Of a stretch of 64,000 nucleotides of DNA, positions 7,366 through 14,512 are shown one piece after another. Source of the stretch: Enterocloster aldenensis (GTDB taxonomy: Bacteria > Bacillota > Clostridia > Lachnospirales > Lachnospiraceae); NCBI RefSeq assembly GCF_003434055.1, contig NZ_QVEX01000017.1, positions 59,321 to 123,320 on the forward strand. Direction: 5' to 3'. The position numbers and the translations under genes are program-made. Positions within the stretch are counted from its first letter, which is position 1, and each line of letters opens with the position of its first letter. Under the pieces are notes generated by a model. The model saw nothing but the letters and a program-made list of their open reading frames with translations, ran no database searches and was not told where the DNA came from.

Positions 7366-7514
7366 AACATAGATTTTCTCTTGCCGGACGAATCCAGGAA
7401 GATATAAATCAATCTAACACATCTGAATTATATCATTCCTGCAGCGTCCTGGCAAGAGGGCGTATTTTTTATACCCAAAAATTGTTGCGATATCGCAACG
7501 AAAGGAGTGATAGC

Positions 7515-8549
7515 ATGGCAAAAAAAGGCAAGAACAAACTACCATCCGGCAACTCACGCATCCAGGTATATGATTATACCGATGTCGACGGAAAGAAACA
7601 CTATAAATCCTTCACGGCCCCCACGAAGAAGGAGGCCAAGTTCCTGGCCGCCCAGTGGCTCGCAGGGAAGGCCGCTATGGCTGAGGAGGACATCACCCTG
7701 TACAAGGCCGTCACGCGTTATATCGACGCCAAGAGAGGAGTCCTATCTCCCAGTACGATACGTGGGTATGAGGCCGTACAACGCAATTATATCAAACCTT
7801 ATGCGCTGGGGCGCACCAAGCTTCCGGACATGACCAATACCAAGCTGCAGGTATGGATAAGCGACATATCTGCCAAGGTGGGACCTAAGAGTGTCAGGAA
7901 CGCCCACGGCCTTGTATCGGGCACATTGGAGATGTTTCATCCGGATTTCCATATCAAGACCACGCTTCCTGCCAAGGAACGCCCGGACCTTTACACGCCA
8001 TCGGACCAGGATATAAAGATCCTGCTCCAGCATGTGGAGGGAAAGGAACTGGAGATAGCCATCTTCCTGGCCGCCTTTGGCCCATTACGCCGTGGGGAGA
8101 TATGCGCATTGGACAGTGGCGACATACATGGGAACATGGTGGATGTAAATAAGAGTATGGTCATGGGACCTGACAAGATGTGGCATATCAAACCACCTAA
8201 GACCTTTGGCAGCTACCGCCAGGTTGAGTTTCCGGATTTTGTGATTGCGAGGATGAAGGGTATCGAAGGCCGCATCGTGAAGGCCACTCCAGACCAGATA
8301 ACCCACCGGTTCGAACGGGCCGTCAAGTCAACAGGATTACCAAAATTCAGGTTCCATGACCTGCGCCATTATGCAGCCAGTATCATGCATGCCATCGGCG
8401 TCCCTGATCAGTACATCCTCCAGCGCGGCGGATGGGCAACGGATAATGTCATGAAGACGGTTTACAGGGATGTCATTGACCTGGAAGCGGTGCGCCAGAC
8501 AAAGAAAATCAATAAGCACTTTACTAAGGTGTCCGGTCTCAGAAAGTAG
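7515..8549 (+). CDS. Tyrosine site-specific integrase
   Basis: The 344-residue protein has an AP2-like arm-binding N-terminus (SRIQVYDYTDVDGKKHYKSF), a SAM-like core-binding domain (about 60-145) and the catalytic domain. Visible catalytic residues are R in PLRRGEI, H-x-x-R in HDLRHYAAS, the GGWA motif and Y in TVYRDV. An AAAGGAGTGATAGC ribosome-binding site sets the ATG at 7515 rather than an upstream in-frame start. The gene ends 60 bases from the tRNA fragment, the usual place for a tRNA-targeting phage integrase. No excisionase gene is visible beside it. Confidence 0.95.
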   Translation: MAKKGKNKLPSGNSRIQVYDYTDVDGKKHYKSFTAPTKKEAKFLAAQWLAGKAAMAEEDITLYKAVTRYIDAKRGVLSPSTIRGYEAVQRNYIKPYALGRTKLPDMTNTKLQVWISDISAKVGPKSVRNAHGLVSGTLEMFHPDFHIKTTLPAKERPDLYTPSDQDIKILLQHVEGKELEIAIFLAAFGPLRRGEICALDSGDIHGNMVDVNKSMVMGPDKMWHIKPPKTFGSYRQVEFPDFVIARMKGIEGRIVKATPDQITHRFERAVKSTGLPKFRFHDLRHYAASIMHAIGVPDQYILQRGGWATDNVMKTVYRDVIDLEAVRQTKKINKHFTKVSGLRK

Positions 8550-8609
8550 AAAGTATCACACGAAGTATCACACGCGGCCTGGAATCCCTTGTAGAATAAA
8601 GGTTTTACT

Positions 8610-8635
8610 ATGGGTTCGAGCCCCATTACTTCCAC
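8610..8635 (+). other. attachment site: tRNA 3'-end fragment
   Basis: A T-arm, ATGGG-TTCGAGC-CCCAT (8610-8626), is followed by TACTTCC and the discriminator A (8627-8634), that is, the 3' end of a tRNA gene without its 5' part. It lies just after the integrase. The intact tRNA gene, starting GGAAGTA, should be at the far end of the prophage. The tRNA identity cannot be read from this part. Confidence 0.8.
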
Positions 8636-8639
8636 TGAT

Positions 8640-8689
8640 AAACCCGCTTGGATACATTGACGTTGATGTATGGGCGGGTTTCTTTTTTT
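8640..8689 (+). terminator. Rho-independent terminator of the original tRNA gene
   Basis: AAACCCGC (8640-8647) pairs with GCGGGTTT (8674-8681) with an inner ATACAT/ATGTAT extension and is followed by seven T residues. It sits directly after the tRNA fragment and is probably the host terminator now separated from the intact tRNA by the prophage. Confidence 0.85.
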
Positions 8690-8840
8690 GCAGGCGGATA
8701 TCCTGTCTGAAGGCGGTTTTCCCTTCATACTTTCTTTCGCAATGTCCAAACTTTTTTGTAAGAAATATTACGCTTCATTACGATTATCTGACTTCTATTG
8801 AGTTTAGACCCAAACTATGATATATTGATTTCAGTCAGAG

Positions 8841-8928
8841 ATGACGCGGCCCGGTACTGGCGCCCATAAGGGCGGACCAGACCGGGCCATCCCCCTTTTA
8901 TAGGCCGCCGGATAACCGGACGCGTCAT
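8841..8928. ncRNA. Candidate structured RNA (three-stem junction)
   Basis: An 8-bp closing stem, ATGACGCG (8841-8848) with CGCGTCAT (8921-8928), encloses two hairpins. One is long (8849-8887): GCCCGGT, CTGG and CGCCC pair with GGGCG, CCAG and ACCGGGC around an ATAA loop. The other is short: CCGG-ATAA-CCGG (8908-8919). About 28 base pairs in 88 bases, with two identical ATAA tetraloops and no protein-like frame, suggest a folded RNA or a cruciform DNA site. I cannot match it to a known riboswitch class, and the strand is uncertain. The 8690-9150 region otherwise shows no gene. Confidence 0.45.
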
Positions 8929-9152
8929 GTACTGTTAACCATCTCCCTGTTTTATGTTTTTCCATGTCATGGATTTCCGCCTGACCATCTACTGTTAAAA
9001 TTCCCCAGCTTATCCGCAGACACTTCCCGGCTTTTTCCGATTATACTGATTTTTGCGTAAAAAATACCCAAAAATACGGTCAGTGTGCATAACACGACGT
9101 ATTTTCAGGCTTTCCGGCGGATGGGCCAATTTTAAGAATTTCTTAATAATCT

Positions 9153-9196
9153 ATTCAAGGAACATTCAAACATTCTGGAGGATTGCATGCTATACT
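9153..9196 (+). promoter_or_regulatory. Putative activator-dependent promoter
   Basis: A TATACT -10 (9191-9196) lacks a recognisable -35 at the right distance. Instead two direct repeats, ATTCAA at 9153 and 9164 (11-base period), occupy the upstream region. Such spacing is typical of boxes for OmpR/PhoP-family response regulators. The transcript would start near 9203 and end at the terminator at 9301. Confidence 0.4.
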
Positions 9197-9202
9197 AAGT
9201 AC

Positions 9203-9301
9203 ATAAGAGATGCACGAATATTTAACAACTATCCTTCAACCCTTTTTGAAAATCCGAAATCCTAAGAAAATTGCTCCGTACCGAAAGGTGCGGAGCTTTT
9301 T
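9203..9301 (+). ncRNA. Possible ~100-nt small RNA
   Basis: A short transcription unit is implied by the promoter-like sequence ending at 9196 and a strong terminator at 9273-9301, with no convincing reading frame between them. No RNA family is recognised. Confidence 0.3.
9273..9301 (+). terminator. Strong rho-independent terminator
   Basis: GCTCCGTACC (9273-9282) and GGTGCGGAGC (9287-9296) form a 10-bp stem with one wobble pair and a GAAA loop, followed by TTTTT. It ends a rightward transcript; the HAD gene beyond it is leftward and stops at 9407. Confidence 0.85.
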
Positions 9302-9406
9302 CTATGTATCCCTCATGGAATCCTCCACTCGCATACTCTTCTATGCATTTACGCTTCCATGTCTAAATCCTCTATACATATACGTACATACCGCACGCAG
9401 ACCTTC

Positions 9407-10021
9407 CTACCGGTTGAGGGATGCCAGGACTGTCCTCAGCTTACCTACGTCCCCATCCTCAAAGCAATACCCTTCCATCCCGCATCTGCGCGCGCCTTCA
9501 ATATTCAGGTTCAGGTCATCAACAAAGAAACACCCTTCCGGTTTCAGATGGAAACGGTCAAACAGATGCCCGTACATCTCCTTCTGCGGCTTCAGGCATT
9601 GCACCTCTGCTGAAAACAGGATGCCGTCAAAGCAGTCAATGGCCGGAATCACCTCTTTATAGCACTTAAGAAGGCGGACCGATGCATTGGAACAGAGATA
9701 GATTCCATAGCCCATGGACTTAAGCCACCGCACCAATTCCTCCATCCCCTCTTTTGGTTTCATGTTATACTCATGCCAATGCCAGAAACACCATTCAGCC
9801 TGTTCACGCTTGCGCTCCGTATCCAAACGCTCCTGCATTTTCTTAAGTGCCTCTTCCTCAGGCATGACTCCCATGTCTAAAAGGACCCATTCCGGCGAGG
9901 CAAATACGGAGGTGCTTACATCCTTCCTCTCCTGCTCATCCTCTATGTATATCTGGCACACCAGGTTGCCCACATAGCTGACCAGTACCTGCCCCATATC
10001 AAAGACTATATTCTTAATCAT
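9407..10021 (-). CDS. HAD-superfamily hydrolase (YihX-like)
   Basis: The 204-residue protein has HAD motif I as FDMGQVLV (the second Asp replaced by Gly, as in many YihX-like members), motif II around LCSNAS, Lys in LKPQKEMYG and motif IV as FFVDDLNLNIEGA. The alpha-helical cap inserted after motif I is typical of HAD subfamily IA. It probably dephosphorylates a small sugar phosphate or similar metabolite; the substrate cannot be told. It is a single-gene unit starting at an ATG near 10021 with GGAGGAGAAT upstream. It may be co-oriented with, but is separated by a terminator from, the yajC-tgt genes. Confidence 0.85.
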   Translation of the reverse strand: MIKNIVFDMGQVLVSYVGNLVCQIYIEDEQERKDVSTSVFASPEWVLLDMGVMPEEEALKKMQERLDTERKREQAEWCFWHWHEYNMKPKEGMEELVRWLKSMGYGIYLCSNASVRLLKCYKEVIPAIDCFDGILFSAEVQCLKPQKEMYGHLFDRFHLKPEGCFFVDDLNLNIEGARRCGMEGYCFEDGDVGKLRTVLASLNR

Positions 10022-10073
10022 CCGATTCTCCTCCTGTCAGGCATTGATATGAAAAAATATGATATATATCAGA

Positions 10074-10098
10074 AAACCCGGGACAGCGCCCCGGGTTT
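10074..10098 (-). terminator. Terminator after yajC
   Basis: AAACCCGGG and CCCGGGTTT form a 9-bp stem just after the yajC stop, with GTTTTCT on the leftward strand. It closes the SCIFF-tgt-yajC run. Confidence 0.75.
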
Positions 10099-10108
10099 CA
10101 TGTCATGA

Positions 10109-10390
10109 TCAGGCTTCCGCTTTCTCTACCTGAACAATGGCAGCCTTCTGCATAGGAATACGGCAGTTCTTGTTGCTGCCGAATTCAACGATTACGGTAT
10201 CATCCGTCATGTCGATGATAACGCCGTAAAATCCGCTGCTGGTCAATATGGTGTCGCCTACCGCAACACTATTCAGCAGCTGCTGCTGTCTCTGCTTCTC
10301 CTTCTTCTGAGGACGGATTGCCATAAAGTATAACATACCACCCAGAAGAACAATATAGAGAATCCAGAAAATCGGACTACTTGTATTCAT
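10109..10390 (-). CDS. yajC: YajC, Sec translocase accessory subunit
   Basis: The 93-residue protein has one N-terminal membrane segment (about 7-26, IFWILYIVLLGGMLYFMAI) followed by the family-typical IRPQKKEKQRQQQ and a small soluble domain with VGDTILTSSGFYGVI. YajC associates with SecDF at the membrane and assists protein export. The gene lies 48 bases after tgt, the standard pairing in Clostridia, and an AGGAGGAAAAT ribosome-binding site precedes the ATG. Confidence 0.95.
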   Translation of the reverse strand: MNTSSPIFWILYIVLLGGMLYFMAIRPQKKEKQRQQQLLNSVAVGDTILTSSGFYGVIIDMTDDTVIVEFGSNKNCRIPMQKAAIVQVEKAEA

Positions 10391-10438
10391 TCTTATTTTC
10401 CTCCTTCATGCCTACTGCCGCCTCGCCACAGTAGTTTT

Positions 10439-11584
10439 TTATTCATTAGACTTGGCGGAGCTTTCCATGCCTGCAAGCTTGGCCGCTTTGTATTCTGCAT
10501 AGCGGTGCTCCTCGATGGCGTCGCGAATCTCTTTCATCATTGTATTATAAAAATACAAATTATGCAAGGTGCATAATCTCATTCCCAGCATTTCTTTTGC
10601 TTTCAGCAGATGGCGTATATATGCCCTGCTGTAGGAACGGCAGGCCGGACAGCCGCAGCCTTCCTCAATGGGCCTTGCATCCAGCTCATATTTCTGATTA
10701 AAAAGGTTCAGCTTTCCGTGGTTGGTATACACGTGGCCATGGCGCCCGTTTCTGGACGGATAGACACAGTCAAAGAAATCCACGCCCCGGTCCACTGCCT
10801 CCAGGATATTGGCGGGTGTTCCCACACCCATGAGATAGACCGGCTTTTCCTCAGGCAGATGGGGAACCGTCACATCCAGGATGTGATACATCTCCTCATG
10901 GCTCTCGCCCACCGCAAGCCCGCCCACCGCATAGCCGTCCAGATTCATCTCCCGGATGGTCCTGGCATGTTCCACACGGATTTCGTCCACAACACCGCCC
11001 TGGTTGATACCGAACAGAAGCTGTTCACGGTTCACGGTGTCCGGCAGGGAATTAAGCCTTTCCATCTCCTCCTTGCACCTGCGAAGCCACCTTGTGGTGC
11101 GGTCAACGGACTGGCGGATATATTCATCACTTGCATGGCTGGGAGGACATTCGTCAAATGCCATGGCAATGGTGGAGCCCAGGTTGGACTGTATCTGCAT
11201 GCTCTCCTCAGGCCCCATGAATATCTTATGGCCGTCTATGTGGGAATTAAAGTAAACGCCTTCCTCTTTGATTCTGCGCAGCTTGGTCAGGGAAAATACC
11301 TGAAAGCCGCCGGAATCCGTAAGGATGGGCCTGTCCCAGTTCATGAATCTGTGCAGGCCGCCAAATTCCTTAATCAGTCTGTCGCCTGTGCGGACGTGAA
11401 GATGGTAGGTATTGGACAGTTCCACCTGGGTGTTGATTTCCCGCAGATCGTCCGTGGACACAGCGCCCTTGATTGCGCCAACCGTCCCCACGTTCATGAA
11501 CACCGGTGTCTCAATCACGCCGTGGACGGTTTCCATTCTGGCCCTTTTTGCCCTTCCGTCCTTTGTTATTACCTGATATTTCAT
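10439..11584 (-). CDS. tgt: Queuine tRNA-ribosyltransferase
   Basis: The 381-residue enzyme exchanges guanine 34 in GUN-anticodon tRNAs for the queuosine precursor preQ1. Visible are the catalytic-region motif DSGGFQVFSL (about 90), FGINQGG, the second Asp region YPSRNGRHGHVYT and the zinc site CGCPACRSYSRAYIRH...H near residues 300-335. The ATG at 11584 (MKYQVITKDGRAKR) fits the family start and has GAGG upstream. An ATG at 11602 would overlap the maturase gene by 14 bases. It lies four bases after the SCIFF maturase stop, so it is in the same transcript. Confidence 0.95.
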   Translation of the reverse strand: MKYQVITKDGRAKRARMETVHGVIETPVFMNVGTVGAIKGAVSTDDLREINTQVELSNTYHLHVRTGDRLIKEFGGLHRFMNWDRPILTDSGGFQVFSLTKLRRIKEEGVYFNSHIDGHKIFMGPEESMQIQSNLGSTIAMAFDECPPSHASDEYIRQSVDRTTRWLRRCKEEMERLNSLPDTVNREQLLFGINQGGVVDEIRVEHARTIREMNLDGYAVGGLAVGESHEEMYHILDVTVPHLPEEKPVYLMGVGTPANILEAVDRGVDFFDCVYPSRNGRHGHVYTNHGKLNLFNQKYELDARPIEEGCGCPACRSYSRAYIRHLLKAKEMLGMRLCTLHNLYFYNTMMKEIRDAIEEHRYAEYKAAKLAGMESSAKSNE

Positions 11585-11588
11585 ATAG

Positions 11589-12989
11589 TTAAGCCTCGTC
11601 ATCTGCCAGGGCAGCTTTAATCATGATGGCGCACTCAATACGCTTTTTCTGCATCTCACAGCCGATTTCGTAAGCGCCGTTAATGGAACCGCTGCAGTTG
11701 TATGCATTGGCTGAACATCCGCCGCTGCAGTAGAACCTTGCAAAGCAGTCCTTGCAGCCCGGCTTGGCATACACATTGCATGTCTTGAATTCATCCCTGA
11801 TATCCGTATTCACGATACCCGTGTCCACATTACCCATGAGGAACTGCTCCTGCCCCACAAACTGATGGCATGGATAGAAGTCCCCCCATGGCGTGACTGC
11901 CAGGTACTCGGTGCCGGAACCGCATCCCGCCATACGCTTGGCAACACACGGACCTGCTGTCAGGTCCAGCATGAAGTGGAAGAAATTAAATCCCCTTCCT
12001 TCCTTCTTGCGCTTGATATACTCCAGGGCCAGCTTGTCATACTCAGCCAGGATGACCGGGATATCCTCCTCACGGATGGAATACTCCTCAGCCGGGTCAG
12101 ACACTACCGGCTCCATGGACATCTGCTCAAAGCCCAGGTCCGCATAATGGAGCACATCTGCCGCAAAGTCCAGGTTATGCCTTGTAAATGTCCCGCGGAC
12201 ATAATAATCCTTCTGGCCCCTGCTCTTAGCAAATTTCTGGAACTTGGGAACCGTCAGCTCATAACTGCCGCTGCCGTTGCGGAATGGCCGCATCCTGTCA
12301 TTGACGTCCTTGCGCCCATCCAGGCTCATGACCACATTGCTCATTTCCTTGTTGCAGAAATCCATTATATCGTCATTTAACAGCACGCCGTTGGTGGTGA
12401 TGGTAAAACGGAATTTCTTGTGGAACTGCTCTTCCTTGGAACGGCCATATTCCACCAGGCGTTTTACCACGTCCCAGTTCATGAGGGGTTCGCCGCCAAA
12501 GAAGTCCACCTCCAGGTGTTCCCTGCTGCCGGAATTGGCAATGAGGAAATCCAGGGCCTTTTTCCCCACCTCATAACTCATCAGGGCGCGGCGGCCATGG
12601 TACTCGCCTTCCTCTGCAAAGCAGTAGCGGCAGGCCAGGTTGCAGTCATGGGCAATATGCAGGCACAGGGCCTTGACCACGGTCTTACGTTTTTTAAAAT
12701 CCACCACGAAATCATGGTAAATGTCCTTTGTCAGAAGCTGTTCCATGTCAATCAGCTCCTGGATATCCTCCAGCGCCTCCCCCAGTTCCTCAGGTGTATA
12801 TCTGCCCCACAGGCGGTCAAATACATCTGATTTGACTTTGGCTGAAAGGGGCTCAGGCTTTTCCATCTCAGGAACCAGCCCTGACACCACCTCCACAGCG
12901 TCATAAACAACCGGGTCTACCACATGGACGGAACCGCTGTTCACATCCAGTATGATATGGTAACCATTATTTATAAATTGATGAATCAC
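11589..12989 (-). CDS. scfB: Radical SAM maturase of the SCIFF peptide
   Basis: The 466-residue enzyme installs a thioether bond in the SCIFF peptide. The radical SAM cluster motif CNLACRYC lies near residue 115, followed by FFGGEPLMNW and, in the C-terminal SPASM region, GCGSGTEYLAV, CHQFVG and CKDCFARFYCSGGCSANAYNC, which hold auxiliary clusters. A GTG start at 12989 (VIHQFINNGYHI) matches the usual family start; the frame stays open further upstream but runs through two hairpins, so the longer form is unlikely. The partner peptide gene lies at 13125-13271. Confidence 0.95.
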   Translation of the reverse strand: MIHQFINNGYHIILDVNSGSVHVVDPVVYDAVEVVSGLVPEMEKPEPLSAKVKSDVFDRLWGRYTPEELGEALEDIQELIDMEQLLTKDIYHDFVVDFKKRKTVVKALCLHIAHDCNLACRYCFAEEGEYHGRRALMSYEVGKKALDFLIANSGSREHLEVDFFGGEPLMNWDVVKRLVEYGRSKEEQFHKKFRFTITTNGVLLNDDIMDFCNKEMSNVVMSLDGRKDVNDRMRPFRNGSGSYELTVPKFQKFAKSRGQKDYYVRGTFTRHNLDFAADVLHYADLGFEQMSMEPVVSDPAEEYSIREEDIPVILAEYDKLALEYIKRKKEGRGFNFFHFMLDLTAGPCVAKRMAGCGSGTEYLAVTPWGDFYPCHQFVGQEQFLMGNVDTGIVNTDIRDEFKTCNVYAKPGCKDCFARFYCSGGCSANAYNCSGSINGAYEIGCEMQKKRIECAIMIKAALADDEA

Positions 12990-13010
12990 GGATCTACTCT
13001 CTCTTTCTAA

Positions 13011-13073
13011 GGGGCAAGCCCCAACTCCTTTGCGTGGCAAAGCCCCTATAATCCCATCGACCATAGGGGCTTT
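13011..13073 (-). promoter_or_regulatory. Mutually exclusive hairpins in the scfA-scfB spacer
   Basis: A perfect 11-bp stem (AAAGCCCCTAT at 13039-13049 with ATAGGGGCTTT at 13063-13073) is followed on the leftward transcript by a GGGGC-AA-GCCCC hairpin (13011-13022). The GGGGC and GCCCC arms could also pair across hairpins. No T-run follows, so RNA processing or stabilisation of the upstream peptide message is more likely than simple termination. Confidence 0.55.
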
Positions 13074-13124
13074 CTACCAAATTCCTGTACGTATCTCAAA
13101 TCAGTATTGCGTCATACTTACGTA

Positions 13125-13271
13125 TCAGCGGTTAGCGTTCTCACAGCTCTGGTTGCCAACCGTGCAAGATGTCTTACATGCTGACTGGCAGGAAGTCTGG
13201 CACTCGCCGCAGCCACCTTTCTTCATGGTGTCTTTTAAGGTATTCGTATTCAATGTCTTAACGTGCTTCAT
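13125..13271 (-). CDS. scfA: SCIFF ribosomal peptide precursor
   Basis: The 48-residue peptide begins MKHVKTLNTNTL and contains six cysteines in its C-terminal half (C21, C24, C28, C32, C36, C43), the defining pattern of the six-cysteines-in-forty-five family. A Thr in the C-terminal part would accept the thioether link. AGAGGAGGTG upstream decides this ATG. Its biological role in Clostridia is not settled; it is nearly universal in the class. Confidence 0.95.
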   Translation of the reverse strand: MKHVKTLNTNTLKDTMKKGGCGECQTSCQSACKTSCTVGNQSCENANR

Positions 13272-13311
13272 ATTACGGCACCTCCTCTTATCCAAAATAT
13301 AATTCCTTGAA

Positions 13312-13340
13312 ATTATAACACAGGTTAAAGCCCCTTGCAA
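13312..13340 (-). promoter_or_regulatory. Promoter of the SCIFF operon
   Basis: On the minus strand TTGCAA (13335-13340) and TATAAT (13312-13317) are separated by 17 bases, about 40 bases before scfA. This promoter would also serve scfB, tgt and yajC. Confidence 0.8.
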
Positions 13341-13423
13341 CGGTAAATTATAAAGGTTTGTCATATTAATGGCGCCCCCGGGAATATACTTCAACATAGA
13401 TTCTTATGAAGGAGAACAATCCT

Positions 13424-13783
13424 ATGGAAAATGGCATCGTAAAACCCATGATCCGCTCCCTGCTCATCTCCTATGTGCTGTCCGGAATCCTCCTGGCTGC
13501 CCTGGCATTTGCCCTGTATAAACTGCATCTGAAAGAGGGACAGGTAAATCTCATGGTATTTGCAGTGTACTTCGTCACCTGCCTGGCCGGCGGCCTGCTG
13601 GCCGGAAAAGGAATCCGGCAGCGCCGGTTCTTCTGGGGGCTTTTGTCCGGTCTGTTTTATTTTGTAGTCCTGTTCGCCGTATCCTGGGCCATGAACATGG
13701 GCTCTCCCATTGACATGGAACGCTCTGTCACTGTCATGGGTGTATGCGCGCTGGGCGGGACCATCGGGGGAATGATCAGTTAA
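13424..13783 (+). CDS. TIGR04086-type small membrane protein
   Basis: The 119-residue protein has four hydrophobic segments (about 9-29, 40-62, 66-88 and 95-118) with short basic loops (AGKGIRQRR). Proteins of this type sit beside the SCIFF genes in many Clostridia, as here, divergently transcribed. A GAAGGAGAA ribosome-binding site supports the ATG at 13424 rather than the one at 13406. Function unknown; a link to SCIFF export or to the adjacent Sec gene yajC is only suggested by conserved neighbourhood. Confidence 0.8.
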   Translation: MENGIVKPMIRSLLISYVLSGILLAALAFALYKLHLKEGQVNLMVFAVYFVTCLAGGLLAGKGIRQRRFFWGLLSGLFYFVVLFAVSWAMNMGSPIDMERSVTVMGVCALGGTIGGMIS

Positions 13784-13806
13784 AACAGGCCCAAAACCGC
13801 AATCTG

Positions 13807-13850
13807 CCGGATAACAGGCGCCCGCTTTGCCGCAGGCGCCTGTTATCCGG
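13807..13850. terminator. Bidirectional terminator between convergent genes
   Basis: A perfect 16-bp inverted repeat (arms 13807-13822 and 13835-13850, each containing GGATAACAGGCGCC or its complement) has a 12-base loop. It lies between the TIGR04086-type gene and lspA, which converge. Neither side has a strong T-run, so efficiency is uncertain. Confidence 0.6.
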
Positions 13851-13904
13851 ATGCATTCCGGTGTCTTATCATCTTATACTGATTCCCAAGAGTGTGTTTG
13901 ATAA

Positions 13905-14393
13905 TTACTTTTTCCCCACCTTTTTAGCGGTCTCCGCCAGGCTTACCGCCACCTGCTCCGCCACGATGACGGCGCTGCCCAGGAACACGAACATATCTCC
14001 CAGGTTGAATACCACCTTCTTCAGCCGGTCCCACTCGATTGAAAAATAATCCACCACATACCCGCGTGCCAGACGGTCATAGAGATTGCTGAGGGCACCT
14101 CCTATAATGATGGAAAGCCCCAGCTTCTGTGCTGTCTTTCCTTTTCCCTGCAAAAGGGAACACAGCGCGCCTGCCATGGCGGATATGACCATCAGCGGCA
14201 CCGTCTTTACCAGTTCCGGCCGTTCCTTAAGGAATCCAAATGGGAAACCGGCATTATGGTTCTTATGAAGCTTAATCATCCCCCGGGAATTCGGCAGTTC
14301 CCTTGGAAACGTCCCGTCCTCCTGCCCTTCCACCACACTTTTTATCCCAAGGTCCAGTGCTGTCAGACCGCCTATTATCCAGCCATATATCAT
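13905..14393 (-). CDS. lspA: Lipoprotein signal peptidase (signal peptidase II)
   Basis: The 162-residue, four-segment membrane aspartyl protease cleaves lipoprotein signal peptides after lipid attachment. The family motifs are visible: NHNAGFPFG, the first catalytic Asp in NLYDRLARGYVVDYF and the second in FNLGDMFVFLGS (usually FNLAD; Ala is Gly here). GGAAGG seven bases upstream favours the ATG at 14393 over one 33 bases earlier. Confidence 0.9.
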   Translation of the reverse strand: MIYGWIIGGLTALDLGIKSVVEGQEDGTFPRELPNSRGMIKLHKNHNAGFPFGFLKERPELVKTVPLMVISAMAGALCSLLQGKGKTAQKLGLSIIIGGALSNLYDRLARGYVVDYFSIEWDRLKKVVFNLGDMFVFLGSAVIVAEQVAVSLAETAKKVGKK

Positions 14394-14512
14394 AAACCAG
14401 CCTTCCTTTCCACATTTTTCTTTCATTTTACTATGGTTTCACACAGCCGTCCAGTGAAAGGTTTCTAAAATTCAGCATATACTAGTATCAAATGTCCTGT
14501 TCGAGGTGTGTC

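Larger units (their letters stand above)
1..8636. mobile_element. Right end of an integrated prophage
   Basis: The segment contains a leftward early/recombination operon, a divergent repressor/Cro switch, an ImmA-type protease and, at the outer end, a tyrosine integrase reading towards a tRNA 3'-end fragment. That order is the usual right arm of a temperate phage integrated at a tRNA gene. No structural, packaging or lysis genes are visible because the element continues beyond the left edge. The intact tRNA gene and the other attachment site should therefore lie left of the window. An integrative element other than a phage is possible, but the RecE-like/annealing pair and Cro/cI switch favour a phage. 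Confidence 0.85.

Noticed and set aside
1..8636. A conjugative element instead of a prophage
   Set aside because: No relaxase, coupling protein or type IV secretion gene is visible; the Cro/cI switch with a RecE-like/annealing pair fits a phage better, although the left part is unseen.
9053..9662. Rightward frames near the HAD gene
   Set aside because: They cross the terminator at 9273-9301 or lie opposite the HAD motifs and have no ribosome-binding site.
12990..13064. Longer N-terminus for the SCIFF maturase
   Set aside because: The added residues would be encoded by the two hairpins, and the family normally begins at the IHQF segment where a GTG is present.
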